This document shows, piece after piece, positions 52,048-61,720 of a stretch of DNA of 64,000 nucleotides. The notes below the pieces were generated by a model, which had not been told where the DNA came from, made no database searches, and saw only the letters and a list, made by a program, of their open reading frames with translations. The position numbers were made by a program, and so were the translations under genes. The stretch covers positions 1 to 64,000 of the forward strand of contig CABZEW010000003.1 in the NCBI GenBank assembly GCA_902524845.1. Reading direction: 5' to 3'. Source of the DNA: an uncultured Alphaproteobacteria bacterium. Lineage in GTDB: Bacteria > Pseudomonadota > Alphaproteobacteria > Rhodobacterales > Rhodobacteraceae. Numbering within the stretch: position 1 is the first letter of the stretch; each line of letters starts with the position of its first letter.

Positions 52048-53241
52048 CTATACTGACTTTTCTTTTATTTTATTTATATTGGCTACAAGAACGTAAATGC
52101 CTAGAGCTGCTAACGAAATAGCTGCGAACCAACTGAACGGATTTGAAGTAGAAAATAAAATCCAAAGAAATACAAAATCTTTTTTTTCTGGGTGATGCAA
52201 AATAGTATTCAAACATTCAATAAGCCAAGCGGCTGAAAAAATCGTAATGAGGGCAGTTACTATCGTTTTTAGATAATGGTAAAGCACTCCCCGCTTGCTT
52301 TTAGATGTGATGAAATCACTTTGATCAATGAAAAAACCAGTCAATCCCTTGGGAAAATAAAGTACGAAAATCATTAGAATTATTCCTTGATATAACGACC
52401 AGATTTCTGTGCTATTGCTTAACACGATGCTAGATAATGAAAAAATAGTAGCGCCTATAATTGGCCCTAAAAAGTATCCAGTACCCCCAATAAAGGTTGC
52501 AGATAGAATGTTAAAAGACTCACGGAGACTGAATACTTCAGGGGAAACTAGTTCAAAGTTGATTACAAACAAAGTTCCAGCAATTCCTGCTATAAATCCT
52601 GAAAAACAGAAAGAGAGATACCTAACCATATAGATCGAGTAACCAATATATTCTGTCCTGGAGGGGTTTTCTCTAACGGCATTACACATTTTGCCAAGCG
52701 GGCTTTGTAGAAAATAATAAGAAACATATAGTGATATGAATAACCACGTCATCACAATGAGGCATACTGATTTTTTGCTATTATAGTCGAACCTAAAAAA
52801 ATCTGTATTGAGAGTCCTATCTACTGTCATACCTCCTAAAACACTTGGGAATGATATACTGAAAGAATTGACAAGCTCTAGTATAGCTAACGTCAACATT
52901 GCGAAAATCATACCAGCTCGTTGTACGGAAAAATACCCAATTATGCTTGCCAAGATTAAACCTGCAAACCCACCTAATAGGGGTAAAATTGGTAAAGGCA
53001 TATATAAATCACCTTTGTTAATCTGCAACAAAATCATCCCAGAAAAATAACTTCCCGCTCCCATAAAGATTGAATGCCCTAAATTCAATAGTCCCGTCTG
53101 CCCAAGAAGCTGGTTAAAACTTATTGCAAAAATGATCGTTATGCCAACTTGGCTTAAAAGCATCAAATGCCCATCTCTGGAAACCAACATTGGCATCGAG
53201 ACTATAAACAAAAAAATCAACCCCCACATAATTATGTGCAA
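52048..53241 (-). CDS. Branched-chain amino-acid-type ABC permease (LivM-like), orphan
   Basis: A 397-residue permease with about ten helices. LivM signatures are GLLNLGHSIFMGAGSYFSG and the EAA-like NPSRTEYIGYSIYMVRYLSF, plus FIGGTGYFLGPIIGA. LivM normally works with LivH, two ATPases and LivK; none of these lie in the window. A C-terminal extension of about 90 residues has two more hydrophobic stretches. It is 34 bp downstream of an aminotransferase gene, possibly the same transcript. Confidence 0.83.
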   Translation of the reverse strand: MHIIMWGLIFLFIVSMPMLVSRDGHLMLLSQVGITIIFAISFNQLLGQTGLLNLGHSIFMGAGSYFSGMILLQINKGDLYMPLPILPLLGGFAGLILASIIGYFSVQRAGMIFAMLTLAILELVNSFSISFPSVLGGMTVDRTLNTDFFRFDYNSKKSVCLIVMTWLFISLYVSYYFLQSPLGKMCNAVRENPSRTEYIGYSIYMVRYLSFCFSGFIAGIAGTLFVINFELVSPEVFSLRESFNILSATFIGGTGYFLGPIIGATIFSLSSIVLSNSTEIWSLYQGIILMIFVLYFPKGLTGFFIDQSDFITSKSKRGVLYHYLKTIVTALITIFSAAWLIECLNTILHHPEKKDFVFLWILFSTSNPFSWFAAISLAALGIYVLVANINKIKEKSV

Positions 53242-53275
53242 GGGTTTTTTGTGAGAGATGATCGAAAAAATACTA

Positions 53276-54514
53276 CTAAAACTCTAGAGATATTTTCTTC
53301 ATGGCGTATTCTACGGCATCGAGTGTCATATCCACATCTTCGGCGGTATGGGCCAGAGACAGAAACATATTGTGCCAAGGATGAAAATAAATTCCCTTAC
53401 TTAATAGATATTGCACAAATTTTGACCCTTTCGAAAAACCTTTGTCATCTTCGAACAATATCAAAGGCATCTGCGGAGGACCTGATTGAAATATCTCAAC
53501 TCCGAAATTGTTAGCTATTTGGTGTATGCCGTTCCTAAGATTATTACCCAAGTAATAAATATGAGCTACCACATCTATTTCTTCGATTATTGACAAAGTC
53601 TTCAGGCTAGCGGCCATCGAAGTTGCGTTGCACCAGAAAGAACCAGTTACATAAATTTCACTTGCAGCTTGTTTTAATTTATCAACGCCCACGACTGCAG
53701 ATAAAGGGTATCCATTTCCAATTGCTTTTGAAAAAGCGGTTAGATCTGGCTTGACTCCATAATCAACCCAACTCCCTCTTTTGTTTAGCCTAAAACCCGC
53801 TCTAACATCATCTAGAATAAGAACTGCATTTTTCTTATCACAAATCTCTCGCGCTTTTTCTAAGAAAGTCTTTTTTGGCAATTCTTGATCTCTACGAACA
53901 TCGTGGCGGAATGCAGTCAAGATTATTCCCGCTAGATCAACACCCGCCTTCTTTTCAGCAACTTCAAGGCTAGCACTATCGTTATATTCAAAGAAAATTA
54001 GGTTTGAAGTATCCTCTTCCACTACGCCTGTTGCTACGGGAGTACACCATGGTGCCGACCCGTGATAAGACCCTTTTGCTACCAATATCTTCTTTTTACC
54101 CGTGGCCGCCCTCGATATGGTTAGACACGTGGTCGTGGCATCGGTACCATTTTTGGCAAATAGAGCCCAATCGGCACTATCGACCAGCATTGTTATTTTT
54201 TCCGCTAGATCCACTACTAATGCCGACGGACCATTACCTAAGTCTAATTTTTCACGTTGCTCATTAACGGCGTGATCGACATCCGCATTTTTATAGCCAA
54301 GTATATTGGGTCCATAGCCACACATAAAGTCAATGTAACAGTTCCCATCTAAATCCCAAATTCTTGAGCCCTTTGCTTTCGAAAAAAATTGAGGATAACC
54401 ATAGGGAAGCTTTTTTACATGCATATGACCCCACATACCACCTGGAATAAAAGCCTCTGCCTTTTTTCTAAGCAAAAGATCATTCTTTAATTTAGTATCG
54501 TGCTGCTTGTTCAA
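53276..54514 (-). CDS. Class III PLP-dependent aminotransferase (glutamate-1-semialdehyde aminomutase-like)
   Basis: A 412-residue fold-type I enzyme. GSRIWDLDGNCYIDFMCGYG near residue 50, the cofactor region NGTDATTTCLTISRA, LILDDVRAGFR with the conserved Asp, and the Schiff-base Lys in AFSKAIGNGYPLSA near residue 260. Arg after the Asp-Val (usual DEV) differs from canonical members. It may act on an amino-acid or semialdehyde substrate. It is unlikely to be the housekeeping haem enzyme because of its divergence and neighbours. Confidence 0.85.
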   Translation of the reverse strand: MNKQHDTKLKNDLLLRKKAEAFIPGGMWGHMHVKKLPYGYPQFFSKAKGSRIWDLDGNCYIDFMCGYGPNILGYKNADVDHAVNEQREKLDLGNGPSALVVDLAEKITMLVDSADWALFAKNGTDATTTCLTISRAATGKKKILVAKGSYHGSAPWCTPVATGVVEEDTSNLIFFEYNDSASLEVAEKKAGVDLAGIILTAFRHDVRRDQELPKKTFLEKAREICDKKNAVLILDDVRAGFRLNKRGSWVDYGVKPDLTAFSKAIGNGYPLSAVVGVDKLKQAASEIYVTGSFWCNATSMAASLKTLSIIEEIDVVAHIYYLGNNLRNGIHQIANNFGVEIFQSGPPQMPLILFEDDKGFSKGSKFVQYLLSKGIYFHPWHNMFLSLAHTAEDVDMTLDAVEYAMKKISLEF

Positions 54515-54593
54515 TTAGGTACCTTTTCATATAAAACTTTAAAATAATCTAAAAATAAGTTTAATAAAAGAAATCTGTCTTTGGAAGGCACTA

Positions 54594-56201
54594 ATGACAA
54601 AAAATAACTTTATGAACTTAAAAAAAAATATTGAAATTCATTTTGATGGTCGGGAACTTTTATGTTTTGGAAATAGACCAAATGACTTCCTTGAAATTTT
54701 TAAAAAAGTAGTAAAAAAGCACCCAACTAGAATAGCTCTTTGTTTTAAGAAAAAAATTATTACCTACAAACAACTTGATGAGTTGTCCGAAAACTTTGCT
54801 GGAGGATTATTGGAATCTGGGCTGAAAGAGAAAAATATTCTTGTTATCAATATTGTAAATAGCATTGAATTTGTAGTGGCGCTTTTTGCTTCATTCAAAA
54901 TTGGTCTTATCGCAATGCCAGTCGGTCATAGACACAAAAAAGAAGAGCTCATTTCCCTTTATGATGATGCAGTGGTTCACGCAGTTATATTTGATAAAGA
55001 AACAGAAAAACAACAACCCTCTAGCAATAATAAAAGTCCGATACTATTTATTAGTACGTTTGATAAAACAAACATTAATTGTCTGAAATTTAATGAATTA
55101 CTTCGACGAGGGAGTAAGCAAAAAATTGTTTTAAAAAACATTCATGAGGAAGAGCCGGCGATACTACTTTACACGTCTGGCACGACTGGTCGTCCCAAGG
55201 GAGCTGTGCTTACCCATCTCGGACTCGTTCATTCTTTTCTTCATTTTCAAATGGAGCTGAAACTTCAAGATGGTGAATGCACTATTCTTGCCGTGCCTGC
55301 AAGTCACGTTACCGGACTAGTAGCTCAAATCCTGACTTTAATTGGATGCGCAGGGAAAATTGTCATAATGGAGCATTTTGAAGTACAAGAGTTTGTAATA
55401 CTTGCAAAAAAGCATAGATTAACATACGCGATACTTGTTCCAGCCATGTACGCATTACTGCTCCATCGTAATGCATTAACTGCTACAGATTTAAAATCAT
55501 GGAGAGTTGGTGCGTTTGGCGGAGCTCCCATGCCAGATGCCGTCAGAAAGGAATTAGCTTCCAAGCTACCGTTACTGAGTCTGAATAATGCTTACGGTGC
55601 AACTGAAACTACTTCCCCTACTACAATAATTCCTATTGATTGCAATGACCCGGGTGATAGTGTTGGTTTTGTTGTACCGTGCGGTAAAATTAAGATTGTG
55701 GACGAAAATAAGCATGAGGTAAAACAGGGTGAGGCTGGCGAGCTTTGGATTAAAGGTCCGATGGTCGTGCCAGGATATTGGAAAAACGAACAGGCAAGTG
55801 AAAGCTCTTTTGAGAGTGGATATTGGAAGTCAGGTGATATCGCTAGTAAAGATGAAAATGGCTTTATACGTATTCATGACCGGAAAAAAGACATGATAAA
55901 TCGGGGAGGCTATAAAATTTTTAGTGCCGAAATAGAAAACCTAATGATGTTAATGGACGAAGTCCAAGAGGCCGCTTTGGTTCCATATCCTTGCCCCATT
56001 CTAGGTGAAAGATCACACGCTTTTATTTTTTCTTCGTCAAATGCAATTGACCCCAATAAAATCCGACGCGAGTTATTGGGAAAAGTTGCTGATTATAAGG
56101 TTCCAGACAAAATTACGATTACCCATTTACCTCTCCCACGGAATGTGAATGGTAAAATAACTAAGGCTCCCTTGAGGGATGTTGCGCAAAAATCAATCTA
56201 A
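54594..56201 (+). CDS. AMP-dependent acyl-CoA synthetase/ligase
   Basis: A 535-residue ANL enzyme forming an acyl-adenylate and then an acyl-CoA. The P-loop is LLYTSGTTGRPKGAVLTHLG, with NAYGATETTSPT, GYWKSGDIASKDENG and hinge DRKKDMINRGGYKIFSAEIE; the C-terminal catalytic Lys is in NVNGKITKAPLRD. The acid specificity is unknown. It is divergent from the aminotransferase. It differs clearly from the ligase at 29159. Confidence 0.9.
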   Translation: MTKNNFMNLKKNIEIHFDGRELLCFGNRPNDFLEIFKKVVKKHPTRIALCFKKKIITYKQLDELSENFAGGLLESGLKEKNILVINIVNSIEFVVALFASFKIGLIAMPVGHRHKKEELISLYDDAVVHAVIFDKETEKQQPSSNNKSPILFISTFDKTNINCLKFNELLRRGSKQKIVLKNIHEEEPAILLYTSGTTGRPKGAVLTHLGLVHSFLHFQMELKLQDGECTILAVPASHVTGLVAQILTLIGCAGKIVIMEHFEVQEFVILAKKHRLTYAILVPAMYALLLHRNALTATDLKSWRVGAFGGAPMPDAVRKELASKLPLLSLNNAYGATETTSPTTIIPIDCNDPGDSVGFVVPCGKIKIVDENKHEVKQGEAGELWIKGPMVVPGYWKNEQASESSFESGYWKSGDIASKDENGFIRIHDRKKDMINRGGYKIFSAEIENLMMLMDEVQEAALVPYPCPILGERSHAFIFSSSNAIDPNKIRRELLGKVADYKVPDKITITHLPLPRNVNGKITKAPLRDVAQKSI

Positions 56202-56298
56202 TATTCACATATTTATCTTTAAAGATTTTAGCACTTTAGATTATGTTTTGATTTGCAAACTTTGATAAGAGCTTACTTAAATCAAAAAAGGATATATT

Positions 56299-56544
56299 TT
56301 GAACGATAATTACGAGAATTTATTTTATAACATAAAAGAACCTATCGTCTGTGAAACGTGTTTCAAAGAATACGAAACTATACAGAACCCCGATATAGCT
56401 CTTCGAGACTATGTAAGAGTCGATGTCGGGTTTACTCAGATTGGTATTCAAATATGGTGTCAACGTCATAACAGAAATGTTTGTCACATTGATTTTGAGG
56501 GTAACAGACCTGCAGCTGACTTCAGAAGCATGGAAAAGAAATAA
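56299..56544 (+). CDS. Small protein with a CxxC pair
   Basis: An 81-residue protein starting at TTG 56299 with AAGGA eight bases upstream. CETCFKEY near residue 19 and the pair WCQRHNRNVCHID near 53 could bind zinc. It is two bases upstream of the next small CxxC gene. No family is recognised. Confidence 0.55.
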   Translation: MNDNYENLFYNIKEPIVCETCFKEYETIQNPDIALRDYVRVDVGFTQIGIQIWCQRHNRNVCHIDFEGNRPAADFRSMEKK

Positions 56545-56546
56545 AA

Positions 56547-56813
56547 ATGCAGAAGTTTTTTTATAACCTACCGAAAGCAAAGTGTGACTTTTGCAAGGCA
56601 ACAGAAAACCCGCATCCTGATTATGATGAAACTATTCCAATAACTAGGATAAATATTGGGAAAAAAAGAAAATTAAACCTTTGTATAAATTGTTTTTTTA
56701 TGCATAAAGAATTTTGTGAGAAAAAAGAGCAACCCTTTGTTCCCTACCTATCAAAGCTGAATAACTTGTCTCTTATTTTAGATAAAGCTAGCAAGAAAAA
56801 TTCTAATACCTAG
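56547..56813 (+). CDS. Small zinc-ribbon-like protein
   Basis: An 88-residue protein with KCDFCKA near residue 13 and LCINCFFMHKEFC near residue 46, two CxxC-type pairs that fit a zinc ribbon. It is basic in its middle part. It sits between another small CxxC protein and an FAD protein, 11 bp from the latter, so the three may share a transcript. Function is unknown. Confidence 0.55.
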   Translation: MQKFFYNLPKAKCDFCKATENPHPDYDETIPITRINIGKKRKLNLCINCFFMHKEFCEKKEQPFVPYLSKLNNLSLILDKASKKNSNT

Positions 56814-56824
56814 TTGATACATAT

Positions 56825-57772
56825 ATGAAAAAGAAAAAGATTGTAATAATTGGTGCAGGCGTCTCGGGATTATTATGTGGCAAAAGATTAACCGAGGCTG
56901 GCTATTCTGTTCTTTTAATTGATAAGGGGAGAAATGTAGGTGGAAGGCTTAGTACAAGAAGAACTGATGGTGCCATATTCCATCATGGAGCAAGTTCTTT
57001 ACCTGACTTTTACAAACATAAAGATTTGCCAAAATTTGGACTCGGAATGCTTAAAAGAGCTGAAAATGAGAAAATTATTCAGCGCAAAGGGGATTTATTT
57101 GAACCTGTAAGTTCCGTTTCGGACCTCGTAAGTTTTTTCGCTTCAGGTTTGAAAATACAGGAAGGATGCGAGGCTACACACTTAAATTTACAAAGTAGGA
57201 CAATCGATGTGAGTTTAAGGAATAATAATCATAAGGAAATACCATATGATTTTTTAATCGTCTCAATCCCACCAAATCAAGCCAAATCTCTAATTAATAA
57301 CCAAATCAATAGATTTGAAAATTACCTTAGTGAAGTCGAAATGAGGAGCTCTGCTACCGCTCTTTTTTCCTTTGATCTAAACCCTGCACACATTAAAGAG
57401 ACCTTTTTCTCAAACGAGAGAGTTCAGATTCAAGTAGAAAACAACAGATTCAAATGCGAACAAAAACTTCTTTGTTTGACTGTTCATACCAAAGAACCTT
57501 TTGCTAGAGAAGTGGTAAATAATGATAAGCGTAAAATTAGAGAGATCTTATTTGGAGAACTTTCAAGTATCTTTCCAGTCTTGCTACCAAAACCAACTTA
57601 TGAGGCTGGACATCGGTGGCTCTATGGGTTTACCGAGCGACCTTTAGGGCAGCCCTATCTGTTTTATAAAAAACAAAATGTTGGTTTTTGTGGAGACTGG
57701 TGTTTAGGTGGTACAATCTTAAATGCAGTCTCAAGCGGAGTCAGGTTGGCTGAACAAATTTTAAAAGAATAA
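56825..57772 (+). CDS. FAD/NAD(P)-binding amine-oxidase-like (renalase-type) protein
   Basis: A 315-residue flavoprotein. The dinucleotide-binding motif is IIGAGVSGLLCGKRLTEAG at residues 7-25, followed by VLLIDKGRNVGGRLSTRR and, at the C-terminus, VGFCGDWCLGGTILNAVSSG, the flavin-contacting segment. The pattern suits the renalase/MAO-like family of NAD(P)-binding oxidases. The substrate is unknown. Confidence 0.85.
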   Translation: MKKKKIVIIGAGVSGLLCGKRLTEAGYSVLLIDKGRNVGGRLSTRRTDGAIFHHGASSLPDFYKHKDLPKFGLGMLKRAENEKIIQRKGDLFEPVSSVSDLVSFFASGLKIQEGCEATHLNLQSRTIDVSLRNNNHKEIPYDFLIVSIPPNQAKSLINNQINRFENYLSEVEMRSSATALFSFDLNPAHIKETFFSNERVQIQVENNRFKCEQKLLCLTVHTKEPFAREVVNNDKRKIREILFGELSSIFPVLLPKPTYEAGHRWLYGFTERPLGQPYLFYKKQNVGFCGDWCLGGTILNAVSSGVRLAEQILKE

Positions 57773-57892
57773 AATCTAGCGTTTATTTAAATAGAGAGTA
57801 AGCAACAATCGGTAATAAAGGATGCACCTTGTGAAGGCTTAAAAAGGAATAAAATAATTGAAAAACTCTTGGCCAACTACGTATTAAGAGGT

Positions 57893-59656
57893 CTAAAAAA
57901 GACCATTAGCAAATTCTATTAGAGCTTCTTTTGCGCTGTCATTATTTAGTCGAAACGCCTCAACTTCGTTTTTCCAGTCCTTATCTTTAAACTCTTTTTT
58001 ACCAGTTTTAAACCATTCTTCTTCTTCAAAATTATGTTCCTCATCACTACACAGCTTAGCGGTTACTAGCCATGACTTAGGATCTAAGTCTTCTAATTTT
58101 TCTACTAATTCCAGACAATTATCTTTATTTCTTGCCAAATATTCCCCAAATAAGACTGGCGAGGTCCTCGAATCCGAATTTGTTCTTCCTTGCGCTATTG
58201 GATCTGTTTCCAAAGCTAATTTCAAGGCATCTAACCCCTGATCAATTTTCCCTAATCGTAAAGAAACCTCCCCATAGACTGATAATACGCGGGGATCATT
58301 GGGAACCATTTTATATGCTTTGGAGGCATGTCTTTCTGCAACTCTAAAATTTCTTTGACCAAAATTAACTTCCGCCATCAACCTATGAACTTCAAAATCG
58401 TTATCATTAAGTTCGTGGGCCTTCTTAAGACATCCCTCAGCTTCCCCCCATATTTTTGCCATATCGCCCTCAATAAATCCCCTACTCATACCTTGGCCAA
58501 TAGCACAAGCTTTCCAGGCGTATGCTTGGCCATTGGTCTCGTCAGCTCTAATCGCATCATCAAAAGTAGTAAGTGCGTTAAGCAATGCATCTTTCTGTAT
58601 TTTGTGATGTAAGACCTTGCCCTTCAAAAGTAACTCATAGGACGACAAGTTTTCTGTAGGCTTTCTTTGGGCTCTTTCTAGACTCGACAATTCAATCTCT
58701 CCTAATAGTTTTGTCGATATTTGTCTAACAATTTCATCTTGAACATCGAAAATGTCCTCTATAATTTTATCAAACTTTTGACTCCAAATTTGATTGTCAT
58801 CTTTTGCGTCAGACAACTCAACAGATATCCTCACCCTTTTACCCGAGGAACGGATACTGCCAACGACCACATAATCAACTCCAAATTTTTCACAAAACTG
58901 TTTTAAATCCATGTCGTTTTCTCTAAAATCGAAACAAGATTGCCTTGAGACTAGTTCCAATTCTCTTATCATTGAAAACTCTGTGATGAGATCCTCTACA
59001 ATCCCGTCTACAAGATAGCCACTGTCTTCGTCGTTGTTAGCATTCGAGAAAGGAATAACCGCTAACTTTGGCTTGTAGCTTTTCTCTATCTCTTTTTTCG
59101 CATAGCTTTTACCATCAGTTTTCTCTACTTTACTGCCAGTTGGAGAGATGCCGTATGTTTGATAACTATCCGAAATATTTTTTAGCGCTTTGGTTCCTGC
59201 ATCTTCAACTGAGAACTCTATCTTATTTCCGACCTGATCCTTTACTGTAGAGGAAATTAGTATCTGTCCGGGCGTACATGCGGCTTCCAAACGCGCAGCA
59301 ATATTAACACCACTACCATAAATATTATCTTTTTCAACGATCACATCATCCATGTGCACTCCCACCCTCCATGTCATGGTTGAGTTTTCGTCGGTTACTT
59401 TATTTCTTTCATCAATAGCTTTTTGAAAATTTATTGCAGCATTCACACATGATACGGGGCTTGCAAATTCGGCTATTACGGAGTCTCCAGCAGTATAGAA
59501 TATTTTTCCGCCAAATTCTTCGATATAGGGATCTATTATAGACCGACAAGCTTTTAAATTATCTAATGTTTTCTCTTCATCTTTTTCCATTAGGCTGCTG
59601 AAGCCAACACAATCGGTTGCCAATATAGATGTTAGCCTTCTATTTACACTAGCCAT
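57893..59656 (-). CDS. Class III adenylate/guanylate cyclase with TolB-like and TPR domains
   Basis: A 587-residue paralogue of 10917-12701 with the same order: cyclase domain (ILATDCVGFSSLMEKDEE, YTAGDSVIAEFASPV, GSGVNIAARLEAA), a TolB-like segment (LAVIPFSNANNDEDSGYLVDG near residue 200) and a TPR-rich C-terminus (FRVAERHASKAYKMVPNDPRVL). The metal Asp residues and Asn/Arg pair are present. A GAGGGA ribosome-binding site precedes the ATG. It lies outside the island, so it may be the resident copy. Confidence 0.88.
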   Translation of the reverse strand: MASVNRRLTSILATDCVGFSSLMEKDEEKTLDNLKACRSIIDPYIEEFGGKIFYTAGDSVIAEFASPVSCVNAAINFQKAIDERNKVTDENSTMTWRVGVHMDDVIVEKDNIYGSGVNIAARLEAACTPGQILISSTVKDQVGNKIEFSVEDAGTKALKNISDSYQTYGISPTGSKVEKTDGKSYAKKEIEKSYKPKLAVIPFSNANNDEDSGYLVDGIVEDLITEFSMIRELELVSRQSCFDFRENDMDLKQFCEKFGVDYVVVGSIRSSGKRVRISVELSDAKDDNQIWSQKFDKIIEDIFDVQDEIVRQISTKLLGEIELSSLERAQRKPTENLSSYELLLKGKVLHHKIQKDALLNALTTFDDAIRADETNGQAYAWKACAIGQGMSRGFIEGDMAKIWGEAEGCLKKAHELNDNDFEVHRLMAEVNFGQRNFRVAERHASKAYKMVPNDPRVLSVYGEVSLRLGKIDQGLDALKLALETDPIAQGRTNSDSRTSPVLFGEYLARNKDNCLELVEKLEDLDPKSWLVTAKLCSDEEHNFEEEEWFKTGKKEFKDKDWKNEVEAFRLNNDSAKEALIEFANGLF

Positions 59657-59797
59657 TTCAATCCCTCTTTCATTTAACTTTGAACATGTAAAAAAACGAT
59701 AGCGGCAATTTTCATTCTATTATAGAAATATTATGGATTACAGCGCTATCCCATTTGTTAGATAGTATTATTTTTCAACTAATCTTCAATTAATATT

Positions 59798-60217
59798 TTA
59801 CCTTTTAAAGAATATCTTTCTGTAGTCAGGTGTTGATAATAAGTGAGATAGAATAGCTGCTACTAAAAAGAACCCTAAAACAGCATACTCACGATATTCA
59901 GTTATTCCCTGTTGATAATAAATTAAAGGCCCTGAGCCTACTAAGAACTTTAAATATAAATCCAGGAATTGAACCGGATATAACTTTTGAGTGCCAAATA
60001 GAAAATGTCGCACAGCTAGATAAGCAAAGGTTAAGAAAACACTCGCACGAACTAGCTGATATCGATGAAGCGGTATGTCCTCTAGCGATTGAGCAAATCG
60101 AAAAGGAAAGTAAAAAGTGTAGCCAAAGAGTGCCATCACTCCAGCAAACAATGCCCAAGCTCCTAGGACAAAAATCATTATTTGCGCCACTATTCTCAGT
60201 TGCTTCCCTCGCTCCAT
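59798..60217 (-). CDS. Small integral membrane protein of unknown function
   Basis: A 139-residue protein with about four membrane helices (IMIFVLGAWALFAGVMALFG; VFLTFAYLAVRHFLFG; FLVGSGPLIYYQQG; YAVLGFFLVAAILSHLL). The ATG at 60217 has a purine-rich region upstream. Charged loops and helix lengths look like a real protein. An overlapping ORF at 59898-60224 in another frame is low-complexity and probably not coding. No family is recognised. Confidence 0.68.
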   Translation of the reverse strand: MERGKQLRIVAQIMIFVLGAWALFAGVMALFGYTFYFPFRFAQSLEDIPLHRYQLVRASVFLTFAYLAVRHFLFGTQKLYPVQFLDLYLKFLVGSGPLIYYQQGITEYREYAVLGFFLVAAILSHLLSTPDYRKIFFKR

Positions 60218-60443
60218 CGCACACTATTAAGAGAACAAGAACGTCAAACTAGTAAAACAATACAAGTCTATTCTAGGCAATTGGTCGTATTTTCATAGTT
60301 TTTTTTACAATTAGTAGCAGGAGTATTTTTGCCTTGTCTTCACCAGCAGATGGAATAAAGTTTTTGAATATTTCATCGTTCAGCCTCATCATACAAGATC
60401 TAGGTTAAGGCCCTCATATTTCATAAAACTTGGTAATTTTGCT
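60218..60443. other. Intergenic region without recognised features
   Basis: About 226 bases, AT-rich, with no convincing ORF, tRNA or repeat. It must contain the promoter of the membrane-protein gene at 59798-60217. I see nothing else in it. Confidence 0.4.
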
Positions 60444-60785
60444 CTAATTTCTTACAACTGAAGCACCTTCAAATTTTATATCAGTCGCAACGGCCTCTTT
60501 TTCGTAGGTGAATGCGAAGACACCAGAGACTTTATTTTCCTTAAAAACAAAACTATTTCTTAGGTCTCCTAGTAGCTTTTCTGAGTCCTCTTCAAACTTC
60601 TTTAACGCTTTCGCCTCTTCAAATTTTACATGAATATTTAAATCACCATCTTTACTAATCAGTATGTTCAGTCCGAGAAAATCATATTCCGCTATTTTGC
60701 CACCCAAAGATTCTGAGCAAAATCCAGCTGCTACTTTTGCTTCACTAACGCCGGGAAACTTGAACTGATAGATCACTGCAAACAC
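60444..60785 (-). CDS. Small protein coupled to a GAF-domain protein
   Basis: A 113-residue soluble protein starting with GTG directly after the stop of the GAF gene (TAG|GTG). The start FAVIYQFKFPGVSEAKVAAGF resembles a dimeric alpha/beta barrel (DUF-type) fold. No catalytic motif is visible. Coupling suggests a shared role with the GAF protein. Confidence 0.65.
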   Translation of the reverse strand: MFAVIYQFKFPGVSEAKVAAGFCSESLGGKIAEYDFLGLNILISKDGDLNIHVKFEEAKALKKFEEDSEKLLGDLRNSFVFKENKVSGVFAFTYEKEAVATDIKFEGASVVRN

Positions 60786-61613
60786 CTAAATATCTCCCAA
60801 CTCAGAGAGCATATTATCGAGATCGGATTGAGCTTTGTCCCTAGAAATCGATATTCTCTTAAATATTCCCTGGTCAAGATCTAATTCACTTTGGAAGCCC
60901 CTTGCTTTCTTCGTCATCACTCCATATTCGTCCAATAGTTCATATTTCATCAAAATCTGTTTTGCTGTTTGGTCTATCGGTCTACCTTCGATTACTGTCA
61001 AAAAATTAATTGTGTCTTTAATGGTCATATCCGGATTATGCTTAACCACTACCTTGAGCATGTCAATTGCCCGAGATGCTGTAACTACTCTTTGATCCCC
61101 TTGTGTTTCAAGTTGATGCGCCAGTCTTGCTGCAAGCTTTTGAATAAGCGTGATTTGATTTTCATTAAGCTTAGAACCTAGCTCTGTGTCGACTACGCAA
61201 AGTGTTCCCAAAATTAAACCTCCTTGCGTAACTAACGGGAAACCCCCATAAAATTTTACAAATGGGTCACCAGTAACAACGGGATGATTTTTGAATCTCT
61301 CGTCTTCACTGCAATCCTCTACAATTATCGGGTCAGTACTGTTTAGAGCAAATTGACAAAATGTCCTTTCTCTTGGAGCGCTGTCAGGACGATCTTTTGA
61401 TAAACCAACATTACACAACATATACTGCCTTTCTTCATCTATAAGGCCAGTATAGCTCACCGGCATATTTGATATTTCTTTTGCCAGTTCTGTGTAGATC
61501 AAAAAAAGCTCTTCGTTGGCAACATCCATTACGCCAGTCTTACGAACGGCCTCAAGTCTTCGTATTTCGTTACTCGGAATTGGAGCAGGTGAAAAGTCAT
61601 TATAATCTTGCAA
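60786..61613 (-). CDS. GAF-domain protein
   Basis: A 275-residue protein. Residues about 20-170 are a GAF domain: RLEAVRKTGVMD, RERTFCQFALN near residue 83, EDCSEDERFKNHPVVTGDP and GFPLVTQGGLILGTLCVVD. A helical C-terminal part (residues 175-275) contains no histidine kinase, cyclase or output motif. The Cys of the TFCQ segment is a common heme or bilin contact position. The start is TTG at 61613 behind GGGAGAA. The ligand is unknown. Confidence 0.82.
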   Translation of the reverse strand: MQDYNDFSPAPIPSNEIRRLEAVRKTGVMDVANEELFLIYTELAKEISNMPVSYTGLIDEERQYMLCNVGLSKDRPDSAPRERTFCQFALNSTDPIIVEDCSEDERFKNHPVVTGDPFVKFYGGFPLVTQGGLILGTLCVVDTELGSKLNENQITLIQKLAARLAHQLETQGDQRVVTASRAIDMLKVVVKHNPDMTIKDTINFLTVIEGRPIDQTAKQILMKYELLDEYGVMTKKARGFQSELDLDQGIFKRISISRDKAQSDLDNMLSELGDI

Positions 61614-61720
61614 AACAGTATTCTCCCTAAAAGTTTCCTTTATAAACTTTTCTTTCCTTATGACATTATCGTTATTGGCAAGTTTTTCAACTTTTTCATT
61701 GAATTTTATTATCGGATAAA

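Noticed and set aside
59898-60224. Protein-coding gene overlapping the membrane protein on the same strand
   Set aside because: The alternative frame is rich in Ser/Cys with no domain, while the frame at 59798-60217 has clean membrane helices.
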